Source of the DNA: Allocoprobacillus halotolerans
Lineage (GTDB): Bacteria > Bacillota_I > Bacilli_A > Erysipelotrichales > Coprobacillaceae
Assembly (NCBI RefSeq): GCF_024399475.1
Contig: NZ_CP101620.1
Coordinates: forward strand, 1,283,608 to 1,347,607
Direction: 5' to 3'
Length of the DNA: 64,000 bases
The position numbers and the translations under genes are program-made. Shown here in pieces: positions 18,732 through 29,689 of this stretch (within the stretch, counting starts at the first letter, position 1; each line of letters starts with the position of its first letter). The notes under the pieces are model-generated. The model was not told the origin of the DNA. It saw nothing but the letters and a program-made list of their open reading frames with translations, and ran no database searches.

Positions 18732-18759
18732 TTGCAAAAATGCTGGGGGGGTATATAAT
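18732..18759 (+). promoter_or_regulatory. ABC operon promoter with a G7 tract in the spacer
   Basis: TTGCAA (18732-18737) and TATAAT (18754-18759) with a 16-base spacer that contains seven consecutive G (18745-18751) in otherwise AT-rich DNA. A changing G-run length would alter promoter spacing. Confidence 0.6.
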
Positions 18760-18780
18760 AAAAATAGAAGGAGGGATGTT

Positions 18781-19473
18781 ATGATTGAGATACAACATCT
18801 AACAAAAAGATATGGAAGTTTTAAGGCTGTTGACGATATTGAGTTGATTGCTGAAAGTGGAAAGATTACGATTTTATTAGGTCCAAATGGAGCAGGAAAG
18901 TCAACAACTATTAAAAGCATTGCTAATCTTTTAAAATTTGAAGGAATTATTGAGATTTGTGGTTATGATAATTCGTCTATTGAAGCCAAACGTTGTTTTG
19001 GCTATGTCCCTGAAACACCTGTTTTATATGAGTTATTAACTATTGATGAACATATTGATTTTATTGGTCATGCTTATCAGATAGAAAATTATAAAGAGAA
19101 AGCAGAAAAATATTTGGAATTATTCAAACTAACAGAAAAAAGACGAAAAATGGCAAAAGAATTAAGTAAAGGAATGACACAGAAATTAAGCATGTTGTTG
19201 GCGTTTATGATTGAGCCTAAAGCCTTGTTAGTTGATGAACCAATGGTTGGATTAGATCCAGCAAGTATTGAAGAAACATTGAAAATTTTAAGAGGAATTG
19301 CAGACTCGGGATGTGCTGTATTAATTAGTACGCATATTATTGATATAGTGAGTGATATTTTTGACGAGGCATATATCATGAAAGAAGGACGTATTATCAA
19401 GAAAATTCAAAAAGAAGAACTCCAAGAAGAAAGTTTAAAAGATTATTTCTTTGAATTAACTGAGGGTGAGTAA
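18781..19473 (+). CDS. ABC transporter ATP-binding protein
   Basis: A 230-aa cytosolic ATPase with Walker A GPNGAGKSTT, signature ELSKGMTQK, Walker B ALLVDEPMVGLDP and H-loop ISTHI. This is the CcmA/YxlF-like class that pairs with multi-span exporter subunits. ATG 18781 follows AGAAGGAGGGATGTT; an in-frame ATG at 18673 lies upstream of the promoter and is rejected. The stop overlaps the start region of the permease gene, so the two form one transporter. Confidence 0.92.
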   Translation: MIEIQHLTKRYGSFKAVDDIELIAESGKITILLGPNGAGKSTTIKSIANLLKFEGIIEICGYDNSSIEAKRCFGYVPETPVLYELLTIDEHIDFIGHAYQIENYKEKAEKYLELFKLTEKRRKMAKELSKGMTQKLSMLLAFMIEPKALLVDEPMVGLDPASIEETLKILRGIADSGCAVLISTHIIDIVSDIFDEAYIMKEGRIIKKIQKEELQEESLKDYFFELTEGE

Positions 19474-19474
19474 T

Positions 19475-21037
19475 ATGAAATCATTGTGTTTATTATGGTT
19501 TCTAAAAACCAGAGCCTCAGTGAGAAATCTTTTGAGCAAGCCATCAAGTGCTATTTTTACAGTGTTTATGTTTATCGTTTATGGATTCGTTTTTTATAGT
19601 TTTCTTTTTATGCCAAAAGACAATGCATATATGATTGTGAATTTTGAATTGCATTCATCTATTTTAATCTTTATAGGTTTTTTAGCTTTATTATTGTTTT
19701 CTACAATGTTATCTTCACGAAAAGCTTTATTTTATGGTGAAGATGCCTACTTCTTATTTAGTGGACCTTTTCATAAAAGACAAATTATGATTTTCTTAAC
19801 TTTTCAAACTGTTTTACAATCTATTTTACTTTCATTCTTTGCGTTGGTTTTCTTTATAGGAATAAACATGGGAGTGAATGTAGATGCGGGTTTTATAGGA
19901 TTAGCACTACTAGGAAGTATGTTATCCATTATGATTTTTTTGGTTTTTGTGGATTATAGCTATATTCTTTCTATTGGTGATCAAAAATATAAAAAGATGA
20001 ATTATGTGATTACTGGAATCTTTGTATTGATACTTGTTGTTGTTTTGGGATTGACGTATTTACAAACAGGAAGGATTCAAACAATTGTTGTGGATTTTAT
20101 AGAATCACCATTATTCTACTATGTTCCTATTTTTGGCTGGTTAAAGCTTGTTTTGATTTCTTATGTAGAGTCCCAAATCGCAATGGTTTGTTTAGGTTTA
20201 TTTCTTTTAATAGCTTGTTTAGGTATGATTTATACTTTATTTATTAGCTATAAAGGTGATTTCTATGAACAAGCTTTAGAGGATTCAATGGAGTTGTCTA
20301 AAAAGTTAAAAGAGTTTAAAGCTGGTAATCAAGATGCTTTAAGAAAAGTAAAAGTTAAAAATATTCATGTCAAAAGGTTTTATAATGGAGCATATGCTGT
20401 ACTATCAAAGAATTTGCTTTTAATGAAAAAGAAAGGTAATCTTGTATCATGGAATGATTTGATATCTATCGGTATTTATCTGGTTATTACTATTTTTTCT
20501 GATTTAGGGTTTGGGTTCTTTGTTTATATGATGATTCTTTGGTTATTTATGATGATGGGAACAAGTGATCTTGTAGGTGAACTTAAAAATTATCAGATTT
20601 ATTTAATCCCTGATAAACCTTATAAAAAGTTAATTGCCGTAATGATTCCTACATTTATGAAAACAGCTATTATTGGGACATTGTCTTTTGTTGTTGTAGG
20701 ACTATATTATCAAGAAAGTGTTCTTACAATTCTTATGTATTTGATTAATATGCTTGGCTATATCTTTATTTTTATGAGTGCCAATGTTCTTACAATTCGT
20801 ATTTTAAAAAGTCGAACGACACAAATATTTGAAAATCTGATGCGTATGTTAATTATGATAGCTAGTGCTTTACCAAGTGTTATTTTAACGGTTGTTTTTA
20901 TCATGATGAATACTTTAACACCAACCACTTTAACAATTATTTCTATGTCATCATTAGTAACAAATTTTATTCTAGCAATCATTATACTATGGTCATGTCA
21001 AGGAATGATGAATGGTAGAGAATTAAAGAGTGATTAA
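19475..21037 (+). CDS. ABC exporter permease subunit
   Basis: A 520-aa membrane protein with about 12 hydrophobic segments and a charged cytosolic loop in the middle (about residues 265-300). It resembles the putative ABC exporter family found next to YxlF-like ATPases in Bacillota. ATG 19475 is preferred (GAGGGTGAG upstream); it begins 2 bases after the ATPase stop. The substrate is unknown. Confidence 0.78.
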   Translation: MKSLCLLWFLKTRASVRNLLSKPSSAIFTVFMFIVYGFVFYSFLFMPKDNAYMIVNFELHSSILIFIGFLALLLFSTMLSSRKALFYGEDAYFLFSGPFHKRQIMIFLTFQTVLQSILLSFFALVFFIGINMGVNVDAGFIGLALLGSMLSIMIFLVFVDYSYILSIGDQKYKKMNYVITGIFVLILVVVLGLTYLQTGRIQTIVVDFIESPLFYYVPIFGWLKLVLISYVESQIAMVCLGLFLLIACLGMIYTLFISYKGDFYEQALEDSMELSKKLKEFKAGNQDALRKVKVKNIHVKRFYNGAYAVLSKNLLLMKKKGNLVSWNDLISIGIYLVITIFSDLGFGFFVYMMILWLFMMMGTSDLVGELKNYQIYLIPDKPYKKLIAVMIPTFMKTAIIGTLSFVVVGLYYQESVLTILMYLINMLGYIFIFMSANVLTIRILKSRTTQIFENLMRMLIMIASALPSVILTVVFIMMNTLTPTTLTIISMSSLVTNFILAIIILWSCQGMMNGRELKSD

Positions 21038-21065
21038 AAAGGATGGAGCTTAGTTTCCATCCTTT
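21038..21065 (+). terminator. terminator-like hairpin after ABC permease
   Basis: Stem AAAGGATGGA (21038-21047) / TCCATCCTTT (21056-21065), 8-nt loop; the T tail is weak. Confidence 0.7.
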
Positions 21066-21136
21066 AATTAACATATAATGAGAGTTTGAATTTTTTAAGT
21101 ATTTATTATTTAATAATAGAAAGGGATGTGATACAT

Positions 21137-21652
21137 ATGGCACAACAGGAAACAGCGATTATAGTGTTATTAACTCTTGGAGGAACAGGTTTGCTTTTAT
21201 TGGTGGTAGGGATATTTTTGATAATCAGACAAAATATGAAAGTAAAAAAATGTCAGGAAAAGACATATGGTGTTGTGGTAGGATATAAACGTCGTAGTCG
21301 AGAATTAATTGTGCCAGTGGTGGAATATCATGTTTTTGGTAATATGTATCAAAAAACAAGAAATTTTAGAGCTGTGATTTCAAAAAGCTGGAGACGACAA
21401 GATGAAGAACCTGTTACTATTAGCGAAAATGATTATGTCTTTTTACGAGGAAGAATAATGACGCAAAAGATGGCTGAAAAGATATGGCCAATCAATATGC
21501 AAATGTCTGTCTATTATGATCCAATAAAACCGCAAAGAGCGTTTGTTGAAAAAATACCAAATAAGACACCAGTTGTATCCATTGTTTTTATCAGTTTAGC
21601 TATCTTTTTGATTGTTTTAGCCTTGTTACTTTTCTATCTTTTAAAAGGATAA
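21137..21652 (+). CDS. DUF3592-like two-span membrane protein
   Basis: A 171-aa protein with an N-terminal membrane segment (about residues 8-32), a soluble middle of about 100 residues rich in beta strands (YGVVVGYKRRSRELIVPVVEY) and a C-terminal membrane segment. The middle resembles DUF3592 domains, which follow this outer layout. ATG 21137 is chosen because AAAGGGATGTGATACAT precedes it. Function unknown. Confidence 0.6.
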   Translation: MAQQETAIIVLLTLGGTGLLLLVVGIFLIIRQNMKVKKCQEKTYGVVVGYKRRSRELIVPVVEYHVFGNMYQKTRNFRAVISKSWRRQDEEPVTISENDYVFLRGRIMTQKMAEKIWPINMQMSVYYDPIKPQRAFVEKIPNKTPVVSIVFISLAIFLIVLALLLFYLLKG

Positions 21653-21660
21653 GTGATAAA

Positions 21661-21825
21661 ATGGGAAGGATTTGGATTTATTTAGGGTTGTTTATCTATT
21701 TTATAACAGTATTTATTGACCGTTTCTTATATAAGATAACTGATATGATTTATATTGTTTTGGTGGTTATTGGGTTAATATGTTTAGGAATTGGATATTT
21801 AATTAATAAGAAAAATGATGAATAA
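21661..21825 (+). CDS. 54-aa small membrane protein
   Basis: An open frame of 54 codons from ATG 21661, 8 bases after the previous stop, with GGATAAGTGATAAA upstream as a modest RBS. It encodes two hydrophobic stretches (IYLGLFIYFITVFI and IYIVLVVIGLICLGIGYLI) and a charged KKNDE tail. Likely co-expressed with the DUF3592-like protein; function unknown. Confidence 0.55.
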   Translation: MGRIWIYLGLFIYFITVFIDRFLYKITDMIYIVLVVIGLICLGIGYLINKKNDE

Positions 21826-21877
21826 CTTTGTATTTTCATAAAAATATTCATAAAATTTCAAAAAAATAAAAAAATAG

Positions 21878-22145
21878 TTGACAAAATAAAAATGCCCATG
21901 TATCATTAACGCATATTTAAAAAATCGCTGATCAGGAAAAGTAGTTTCTTGAACGCTTCAAGCGAGGTAGCACAGAGTGGAAGGCTACTAAGTGGAAAGA
22001 AATGAAACGCACCTGTGAGAGTCCATTGGAACTAAGAGTATAATGGAACGTAACCTGCGTTAAAGGAGAGAGTGGTCAAAATATTTTTTGGCAACTAGAG
22101 TGGTACCGTGTATATGCACCTCTGGATTTTTCCAGAGGTTTTTTT
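21878..22145 (+). ncRNA. T-box leader of the arginine operon with its promoter
   Basis: A consensus promoter (TTGACA 21878-21883, TATCAT 21901-21906, 17-base spacer) drives a leader with AGTA and GAA elements of a Stem I, the conserved T-box AGAGTGGTACCGTG (22097-22110) and a terminator: ACCTCTGGA (22118-22126) / TCCAGAGGT (22131-22139) then T7. Uncharged tRNA stabilises the antiterminator. A CGC triplet at 22008-22010, just after GAAA in the expected specifier position, would read arginine; this codon assignment is tentative. Confidence 0.9.
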
Positions 22146-22239
22146 ATTGAGAAAGGGTGATGTCTGATGCGGCGATTAGGGAAAAATCGTTATAAATAAA
22201 ATTCAATAAAAATAAAATAAAGAAAAGGAGATTATAAAA

Positions 22240-23460
22240 ATGAAAAAGAAACAATATAAAAAAGTCGTATTAGCATATTCAGGAGGATTAGATACATCAA
22301 TTATCATTGCATGGTTAAAAGAAAATTATGGTTGTGAAGTCATTGCAGTGGCAGGAGATGTTGGACAAAATGATGAACTTGAAGGATTGGAAGAAAAAGC
22401 TTTAGCAACAGGAGCTTCTAAATATTATTGTGCAGATTGCAAAGAAGAATTTGTGAATGATTTTATTTTCCCAGCAATTAAGGCAAATGCTGTTTATGAA
22501 GGAAAATATTTACTTGGAACATCACTTGCAAGACCAATTATTGCAAAAAAATTAGTGGAAATCGCTAAAAAAGAAGGAGCAGATGCAATTTGTCATGGTT
22601 GTACAGGTAAAGGAAATGACCAAGTCAGATTTGAATTAACAATCAAGGCTTTTGCGCCAGAATTAGATATTATTGCTCCTTGGAGAGTTTGGGAATTAAA
22701 GAGTAGAGAAGATGAAATCGAATATGCCCAAAAAAGAAACATCCCTCTAAAAATCAATAAAGAAACAAACTACTCTAAAGATAAAAACTTATGGCATTTA
22801 TCACATGAAGGTTTAGATCTTGAAAATCCAGCGAATGAACCAATGTATGATAAAATACTTGAATTAGGTGTAACACCTGAACAAGCACCAGATCAACCAA
22901 CATATATCACTTTAACTTTTGAAAAAGGAATTCCAGTTGCGTTAAATGGAGAAAAAATGAATGGTGTTGATTTAATCACTGCGTTAAATAAAATTGGTGG
23001 TGAAAATGGTATTGGTATCATTGATATGGTTGAAAATAGATTAGTTGGTATGAAATCAAGAGGTGTTTATGAAACACCAGGTGGAACTATTCTTTATAAA
23101 GCACACGCTGATTTAGAAGAAATTACAATTGATAAAGAAACACAACATTTTAAATATCAAGTTTCTCAAAAATTAGCTGATATTTTATATAATGGACAAT
23201 GGTATACACCTCTTACAAAAGCATTACTTGCTTTTATTGATGAAACACAAAAGACTGTGAATGGAGAAGTTAAATTAAAATTATATAAAGGAAATATTAT
23301 TGGAGCAGGTATGACTTCACCTGATACTTTATATAGTGAACAAACTGCTTCATTTGGAGAAGATGAAGATTATAATCAAATGGATTCTCAAGGATTTATT
23401 AATTTATATGGTTTACCTATTAAGGTAAAAGCATTATTAGATCAACAAAGAAAGAAATAG
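22240..23460 (+). CDS. argG: argininosuccinate synthase
   Basis: A 406-aa cytosolic enzyme that condenses citrulline and aspartate using ATP. Seen: the PP-loop [27 protein letters not shown] and [16 protein letters not shown]. It starts after AAAAGGAGATTATAAAA and is the first gene downstream of the T-box leader. Length is normal. Confidence 0.97.
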   Translation: MKKKQYKKVVLAYSGGLDTSIIIAWLKENYGCEVIAVAGDVGQNDELEGLEEKALATGASKYYCADCKEEFVNDFIFPAIKANAVYEGKYLLGTSLARPIIAKKLVEIAKKEGADAICHGCTGKGNDQVRFELTIKAFAPELDIIAPWRVWELKSREDEIEYAQKRNIPLKINKETNYSKDKNLWHLSHEGLDLENPANEPMYDKILELGVTPEQAPDQPTYITLTFEKGIPVALNGEKMNGVDLITALNKIGGENGIGIIDMVENRLVGMKSRGVYETPGGTILYKAHADLEEITIDKETQHFKYQVSQKLADILYNGQWYTPLTKALLAFIDETQKTVNGEVKLKLYKGNIIGAGMTSPDTLYSEQTASFGEDEDYNQMDSQGFINLYGLPIKVKALLDQQRKK

Positions 23461-23471
23461 GGGTTGAAAAT

Positions 23472-24856
23472 ATGGCATTATGGGCTGGTAGATTTAAAAA
23501 GAAATTAATGCAGATGTGAATGCTTTTAATTCATCTATATCATTTGATGCAAGAATGTATAAACATGATATTATGGGGAGTCAGGCACATGCAAAAATGC
23601 TTGCGAAACAAGGCATTATTTCTAAACAGAATTTAGATGAAATATTACAGGGATTAAATGATATTCTTCATGAATTAGAACAAGGAGAATTGTTATTTGA
23701 TCCCCTTGCTGAAGATATTCATATGTTTATTGAAGCAGAACTTACAAAACGTTATCCTGAAAGTGGAAAAAAATTGCATACAGCCAGATCTCGTAATGAT
23801 CAGGTTGCCTTAGATTTAAGGTTGTATACACGTGATGAAATTCAAGAAATCAAAGGTATGTTGATGTCATTGATGAGAGTTCTTATTGAACAGGCCAAAC
23901 AACATACACATACGATTATGTGTGGATATACCCATTTACAACGTGCACAACCCATTACATTTGCCCATCATTTGATGGCTTATGTAGAAATGTTTTATCG
24001 TGATTATACAAGATTAGAAGATTGTTATAAACGTATGAACGTATCACCACTAGGAAGTGGAGCACTTGCGACAACAACTTACCCCATTGATAGAATGTTT
24101 GTAGCTAAGGAATTAGGTATGGATGATATTATGTATAATTCTTTAGATGGTGTTAGTGATCGTGATTATGCGATTGAACTCGCCAATGCTTTGGCAATGA
24201 TTATGATGCATTTATCACGTTTAAGTGAAGAAGTGATTTTGTGGTGTTCATGGGAATTTAAATATATTGAATTAGATGATGCTTATGCGACAGGTTCAAG
24301 CATTATGCCACAAAAGAAAAATCCTGATATTGCCGAGCTTGTGAGAGGAAAAAGTGCCAGAGTTATTAATCATGTTTCAACATTGTTGACAATGATGAAA
24401 GGTTTACCACTTGCTTATAATAAGGATATGCAGGAAGATAAGGAAACATTATTTGATGCGATTGATCAAGTGAAAATGTGTTTACCTGTTTTTGCAGATA
24501 TGATGAAAACAATGAAAGTCAATAAAGAACGTATGCAAGAATGTGCAGCTAAAGGTTTTATTAATGCGACAGATTGTGCTGACTATCTCGTCAAAAAAGG
24601 AAAAGCGTTTAGAGATGCCTATAAAACAACAGGACAGTTAGTGGCTTATTGTATTGATCATGATGAAGTGCTTGAAACATTACCACTTGATGTTTATCAA
24701 TCATTTGATGAAGTTTTTGAAGAAGATGTTTATCAGGCGATTTCACTTTTGACTTGTGTTGAAAACAGAGTTGTCGATGGTGGACCAGCCCCACAAACAT
24801 GTCAAAAAGCAATCGCAAGAATGGAGAAACAATTGGAGGCTTTGAATCATGATTAA
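23472..24856 (+). CDS. argH: argininosuccinate lyase (frameshifted near start)
   Basis: ArgH cleaves argininosuccinate to arginine and fumarate. ATG 23472 encodes MALWAGRFKK; a base is missing just after (AAAAAGAAATT should be AAAAAGGAAATT), restoring KEINADVNAFNSSISFD. Signature motifs seen: LHTARSRNDQVALDLRLY and the SS loop TGSSIMPQKKNPD. Repaired length is about 461 aa. Its stop overlaps argC. Confidence 0.94.
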
Positions 24857-25883
24857 AGTAGGAATTATTGGAGCCAGTGGATATGCTGGTGCTGAATTAT
24901 ATCGTTTATTATTGAATCATAAAAATGTAGAAATTGTAGCTATCAGTTCTCAAAGTTATGCTGGAAAGATGATTTCAGATTTATATCCATCATTCTATGG
25001 ACCTTATGATATGTGTTTATCTCAGGATCAGGATGTCTTGGATAAAGCAGACATGATTTTTGCTTCGTTGCCTCATGGTTTAAGTGAAAAATATGCCAAA
25101 GTTTGTGAGGAGCAAGGGAAAAAATTCATTGATTTAGGTGCTGATTTCCGTTTAGATAAAGAATCAGATTATCAACAATGGTATCAACATGACTATCAGT
25201 ATCCTGGGTTACATGAAAAACAGGTTTATGGTTTAAGTGAAGTGAATCGTGATTTGATTAAAAAAGCAACAATTATTGGTAATCCAGGATGTTATCCAAC
25301 ATCTATAACTTTAGGACTTTATCCGTTATTAAAAAACCAAATGCAAAAAGATGAAAAGATTATTATTGATTCTAAATCAGGAACAACCGGAGCAGGAAAG
25401 TCGTTAAGTGAAGATACACATTTTCCTAAATGTAATGAATCTTTTCATCCTTATAAAATAGCAAGTCATCGTCATACACCTGAAATTGAACAGGAATTAT
25501 CAAAGATGGCTAACCAAGATATTCAAGTGATGTTTACACCTCATTTATTACCAGTTAATCGTGGTATTATTTCAACAATCTATGTATCTTTAAAAGATGA
25601 TGTCACATTTGATGAAGTTTATGATATATATCATAAAACTTATCAAGATGAATATTTTGTGAGAGTTTTACCAAAAGGAAAAGTTGCTGATTTGAAATTT
25701 GTACAATATTCAAATTTTTGTGATATATCTTTACACTATGACGAAAGATATCATCAATTGATTGTTGTATCAACAATAGATAATATGGTCAAAGGGGCAG
25801 CTGGACAGGCGATTCAAAATATGAATTTGATGTGTGGTTTTAATGAATTAGAAGGATTAATGATGATACCTGCATCATTTTAA
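24849..25883 (+). CDS. argC: N-acetyl-gamma-glutamyl-phosphate reductase
   Basis: A 344-aa NADPH-dependent reductase with the Rossmann lead GIIGASGYAGAELYRLL and the active-site cysteine in NPGCYPTS; HLLPVNRGI is also typical. It overlaps argH by 8 bases and is followed by argJ 11 bases downstream. Confidence 0.96.
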   Translation: MIKVGIIGASGYAGAELYRLLLNHKNVEIVAISSQSYAGKMISDLYPSFYGPYDMCLSQDQDVLDKADMIFASLPHGLSEKYAKVCEEQGKKFIDLGADFRLDKESDYQQWYQHDYQYPGLHEKQVYGLSEVNRDLIKKATIIGNPGCYPTSITLGLYPLLKNQMQKDEKIIIDSKSGTTGAGKSLSEDTHFPKCNESFHPYKIASHRHTPEIEQELSKMANQDIQVMFTPHLLPVNRGIISTIYVSLKDDVTFDEVYDIYHKTYQDEYFVRVLPKGKVADLKFVQYSNFCDISLHYDERYHQLIVVSTIDNMVKGAAGQAIQNMNLMCGFNELEGLMMIPASF

Positions 25884-25894
25884 GGGAGGAAAAT

Positions 25895-27113
25895 ATGTTT
25901 AAAGATATAGCTGGAGGTGTATGTGCACTCGCTTGGGTTTCAAGCTTCAGGAATACATTGTGGGATTAGAAAAAATAAAAGTAAAAAAGATTTAGCTTTA
26001 ATTGTCAGTGATGTGATGAGTCATTGTGCCAGCACTTATACTCAAAATAAAGTCAAGGGAGCACCGATTTATGTCACTCAACAACACTTACAAAATCATG
26101 AGGCCAAAGCCATTATTTGTAATAGTGGTAATGCCAATACTTGTAATCCTAATGGCATCGAAATTGCTAATGAAATGTGTGAGTTATGCGGTCAAGTATT
26201 AAATGTTGCTGCTGCTGATATCGTCGTTGCTTCAACTGGCGTTATCGGACAACCTTTAAGCATTGAACCAATTGAAAAACATATGACACAATTAGTAGAT
26301 GCTTTATCAACAAGTGGCAGCAGTGATGCCTGTGAAGGGATTATGACAACTGATACTGTTAAAAAAGAATATGCTGTTGCTTTTGAAATAGGAAATACAA
26401 CATGTCATATTGGAGCAATCGCTAAAGGGAGTGGAATGATTCATCCTAATATGGCAACAATGCTTGCTTTTGTAACAAGCGATGTTTCGATTTCAAAAGA
26501 GATGTTAAATGAAGTGATTCATGAAGTTGTTAATGATACATTTAATATGGTTAGTGTTGATGGTGATACTTCAACAAATGATATGTTAACATTGATGTGT
26601 AATGGTCTAGCAAAAAATCCAGAAATTACACAAAAAGATGAAAATTATCAAAGTTTTAAAGAAGCTTTGATGTATGTTTGTACATGTTTATCTAGAGATA
26701 TAGCTAAAGATGGCGAAGGTGCAACAAAACTTCTTACTTGTAAAGTTTTACATGGACAGAGTGTTAAAGATGCAAAAGTTGTTGCTAAATCAGTGATTAC
26801 AAGTTCTTTATTTAAAGCTGCAATGTTTGGTGAAGATGCGAATTGGGGACGTATCTTATGTGCCATTGGATATAGTGATGCACAATATGACATTACAAAA
26901 ATTGATGTTGATTTACAAAGTACAAAGGGGACTATTCGTGTTTGTGAAAATGGGGGTGGCTATCCTTTTAGTGAAGAAAAAGCTGCTCAAATCTTAAGTC
27001 AGGATGAAATAGAAATTATTATTGATTTACATGATGGTGAGTTTGATGCGGTTGCTTGGGGATGTGACTTAACTTATGATTATGTCAAAATTAATGGTGA
27101 TTATCGCACATAA
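25895..27113 (+). CDS. argJ: bifunctional ornithine acetyltransferase/N-acetylglutamate synthase (frameshifted near start)
   Basis: ArgJ recycles the acetyl group in arginine synthesis and self-cleaves at a K-G-S/T-G-M site, here AKGSGMIHPNMATMLAF. The start ATG 25895 follows AAGGGAGGAAAAT and encodes MFKDIAGGVCA; a one-base change near 25927-25933 then restores LGFQASGIHCGIRK. Repaired length is about 405 aa, as expected. In-frame elsewhere. Confidence 0.93.
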
Positions 27114-27125
27114 AGGGGAATAATT

Positions 27126-27986
27126 ATGAATCAAAATGCAATTGTAAAAGCTGAAATTTTATCACAGGCTTTACCATATATTCAAAAATATCATGATAAG
27201 ATTGTTGTGATTAAATATGGTGGTAATGCGATGATTAATGAAGAATTAAAAATGAATGTGATTCAAGATGTTGTCTTATTATCTGAAATTGGTATTAAAG
27301 TCATTCTTGTACATGGTGGTGGTCCTGAAATTAATCAGACTTTAAAGAGAATGCAAAAAGAACCACAATTTATTAATGGTTTAAGATATACTGATGAAGA
27401 AACAATGGATGTTGTGCAAATGGTTTTAGCAGGAAAGACAAATAAAGATCTTGTTAAACTCATTATGCAAAAAGGTGGTAATGCTGTTGGAATCAGTGGT
27501 ATCGATAATCAGTTAATTGTTGCTAAAAAACATGAATGTGAAGATGATTTAGGTTATGTTGGGGATATTGTCAAAATCAATGCTCACATTATTATGGATT
27601 TATTAGATAAAGGTTATATTCCAGTTGTATCAAGTGTTGGTCTAGATGAAGAAGGGCATACTTATAATATTAATGCTGATACAGCAGCTGCTGAAATTGC
27701 TGCTCAAGTTCAAGCTGAAAACATGATTCTGGTCAGTGATATACCAGGATTGTTAATGGATAAAGATGATGAATCAACGTTAATTCCTTTGGTTCATGTT
27801 TATGAAGTCAAAGGTTTAACTGATAAAGGCATTATTAGTGGTGGAATGATTCCTAAGATTGAATGTTGTGTCAGAGCAATTCGTGAAAATGTCAAAAAAG
27901 CAGTGATTATTGATGGTCGTACTCCTCATTCTATTTTGATTGAAATGTTATCAAAAGATGGGATTGGAACAATGTTTAAAAGATAG
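27126..27986 (+). CDS. argB: acetylglutamate kinase
   Basis: A 286-aa amino-acid kinase that phosphorylates N-acetylglutamate. Seen: VIKYGGNAMIN, LVHGGGPEIN, NADTAAAEIA and GGMIPKIECC. It begins after GGGGAATAATT. Normal length. Confidence 0.96.
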   Translation: MNQNAIVKAEILSQALPYIQKYHDKIVVIKYGGNAMINEELKMNVIQDVVLLSEIGIKVILVHGGGPEINQTLKRMQKEPQFINGLRYTDEETMDVVQMVLAGKTNKDLVKLIMQKGGNAVGISGIDNQLIVAKKHECEDDLGYVGDIVKINAHIIMDLLDKGYIPVVSSVGLDEEGHTYNINADTAAAEIAAQVQAENMILVSDIPGLLMDKDDESTLIPLVHVYEVKGLTDKGIISGGMIPKIECCVRAIRENVKKAVIIDGRTPHSILIEMLSKDGIGTMFKR

Positions 27987-27995
27987 GAGGTACGT

Positions 27996-28987
27996 ATGGT
28001 TAACTTAAAAAATAGAAGTTTTTTAACATTAAAAGATTATTCACAAGAAGAAATTCGTTATTTATTAGATTTAGCTCACCAATTAAAGAAAGAGAAAAAA
28101 GAAGGAAAAATTGGTGAATCATTAAAAGGAAAAAATATTGTTTTATTGTTTGAAAAAACATCAACACGTACACGTTGTGCTTTTGAAGTGGCAGCTTTAG
28201 ATGAAGGTGGGCATGTGACTTTCTTAAGTAATTCTCAAATGGGTAAAAAGAATCTTTAGAAGATACTGCTAAAGTTTTAGGAAGAATGTATGATGGTATT
28301 GAATTTAGAGGTTTTGAACAAAAAACAGTAGAAGATTTAGCAAAATTCTCAGGTGTACCTGTATGGAATGGTTTAACGGATGTTGATCATCCAACTCAGA
28401 CATTAGCTGATTTCATGACAATTGAAGAACATCTTGGTAAACCTTTAAATGAAGTGAAATTTGTGTTCACTGGCGATATTCGTAATAATGTTTGTTATGG
28501 ATTGATGTATGGGGCAGCTAAAATGGGAATGCATTTTGTATGTTTAGGTCCTCAAAGTTTGCAAATTGATTCTGAAGTCTTACAATATTGTCAACAAGAA
28601 GCCCAAAAATCAGGTGGAAAATTTGAAGTTTTAGATAATGTTGATGAAGCAGTGAAAGATGCTGATGTGATTTATACAGATATTTGGGTAAGTATGGGTG
28701 AAGATGAATCACTTTATCAACCAAGAGTAGAAATGTTATCACCTTACAAAGTGACGACTGAAATGATGAAAAAGACAGGTAAAGACTCTACACTCTTTAT
28801 GCATTGTTTACCTTCTTTCCATGATTTTGAAACAGAAGTTGCAAAAGCAAAACATGAACAAGGCATAGATATTAGAGAAGTAGAAGATGAAGTCTTTAGA
28901 TCAACACAATCTGTTGTTTTTGATGAAGCAGAAAATAGAATGCATACCATTAAAGCTGTTATGGTGGCAACAATTGGAAATAGATAA
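27996..28987 (+). CDS. argF: ornithine carbamoyltransferase (frameshifted)
   Basis: ArgF makes citrulline from ornithine and carbamoyl phosphate. Seen: the carbamoyl phosphate site [19 protein letters not shown] and HCLPSFHD. One base is missing near 28248 (AAAAAGAATC for AAAAAGGAATC), after which [16 protein letters not shown] is continuous. Repaired length is about 330 aa. Last gene of the argGHCJBF operon; argD is not in this window. Confidence 0.95.
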
Positions 28988-29015
28988 AAAAGCTGTTATC
29001 AACAGCTTTTTTATC
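28983..29015 (+). terminator. terminator of the arginine operon
   Basis: A perfect 15-bp stem (28983-28997 with 29001-29015) and a 3-nt loop ATC; the T6 run lies in the 3' arm. Confidence 0.85.
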
Positions 29016-29066
29016 ATTTATACACATCTTTGTTTTATAATTAATATTATAGAAAGAGATAGGATT

Positions 29067-29622
29067 ATGAAAAAATTATTGTTAGTATTGGTATTGATTT
29101 GTCTATGAGGTTGTACACAAAATAAGAATACTAAAACAAAGCAGGACACACCACAACAAGAAATGTCACAGCAAGAAGAAAAACAAGAAAGTGAAAGAAC
29201 TTATGGCAGGTATTCAAAAGACGATGCCACAAGAAATTTATCAGGAACTTGAAAAAAATAAAGTTGTTAGTGAAACTGATGGTACGATTTTAATTGGTAA
29301 TGATAAAGACGAACCAAGTTTACGTTTGGATTTTACTTATGAAAATGGAAAACTTGTTCAGTTTGTAAATAAGGAATATGGATTTTTTCATAGCTTACCT
29401 GAAATTGTCGTGAATGAAGAACAAGCCAAACAAACTGCTCAAACTTTTGCAAAGGTATTTTTAAATCAAGATGTTCATTTGAAAAAGACAACAGATTTAA
29501 GTGGGTATGATACAGGTGATTATATTACATTTGAAGACGATAACCATAATACTTATCTTGTGCAATTAAGTTTAAATCTCTTTTTGAAATATAATGATAG
29601 TCAGTTTTTGGAGTCATTGTAA
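29067..29622 (+). pseudogene. disrupted lipoprotein gene
   Basis: ATG 29067 encodes MKKLLLVLVLICL, then TGA, then GCTQNKN: a lipoprotein signal peptide whose lipobox (L-x-G-C) is interrupted by a stop that one base change would turn to Ser or Leu. A frame change follows near 29190, after which about 140 residues continue in another frame (GIQKTMPQEIYQELEKNK, then a domain with DFTYENGKLVQF). Two independent lesions make this more likely a real pseudogene than most frameshifts here, though sequencing error is possible. No family recognised. Confidence 0.5.
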
Positions 29623-29689
29623 ACATCATAGTGGTTAAAAAATATAGAAATAAAATTCTTAATAAATAATACATAATTATAGGCACAAT

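Noticed and set aside
29103-29108. In-frame TGA codons (lipoprotein relic, PNPOx relic) as a sign of TGA recoding
   Set aside because: TGA is the working stop in several intact genes, e.g. EIIB and thiE, where the next gene overlaps it. The two in-frame cases are in already damaged genes.
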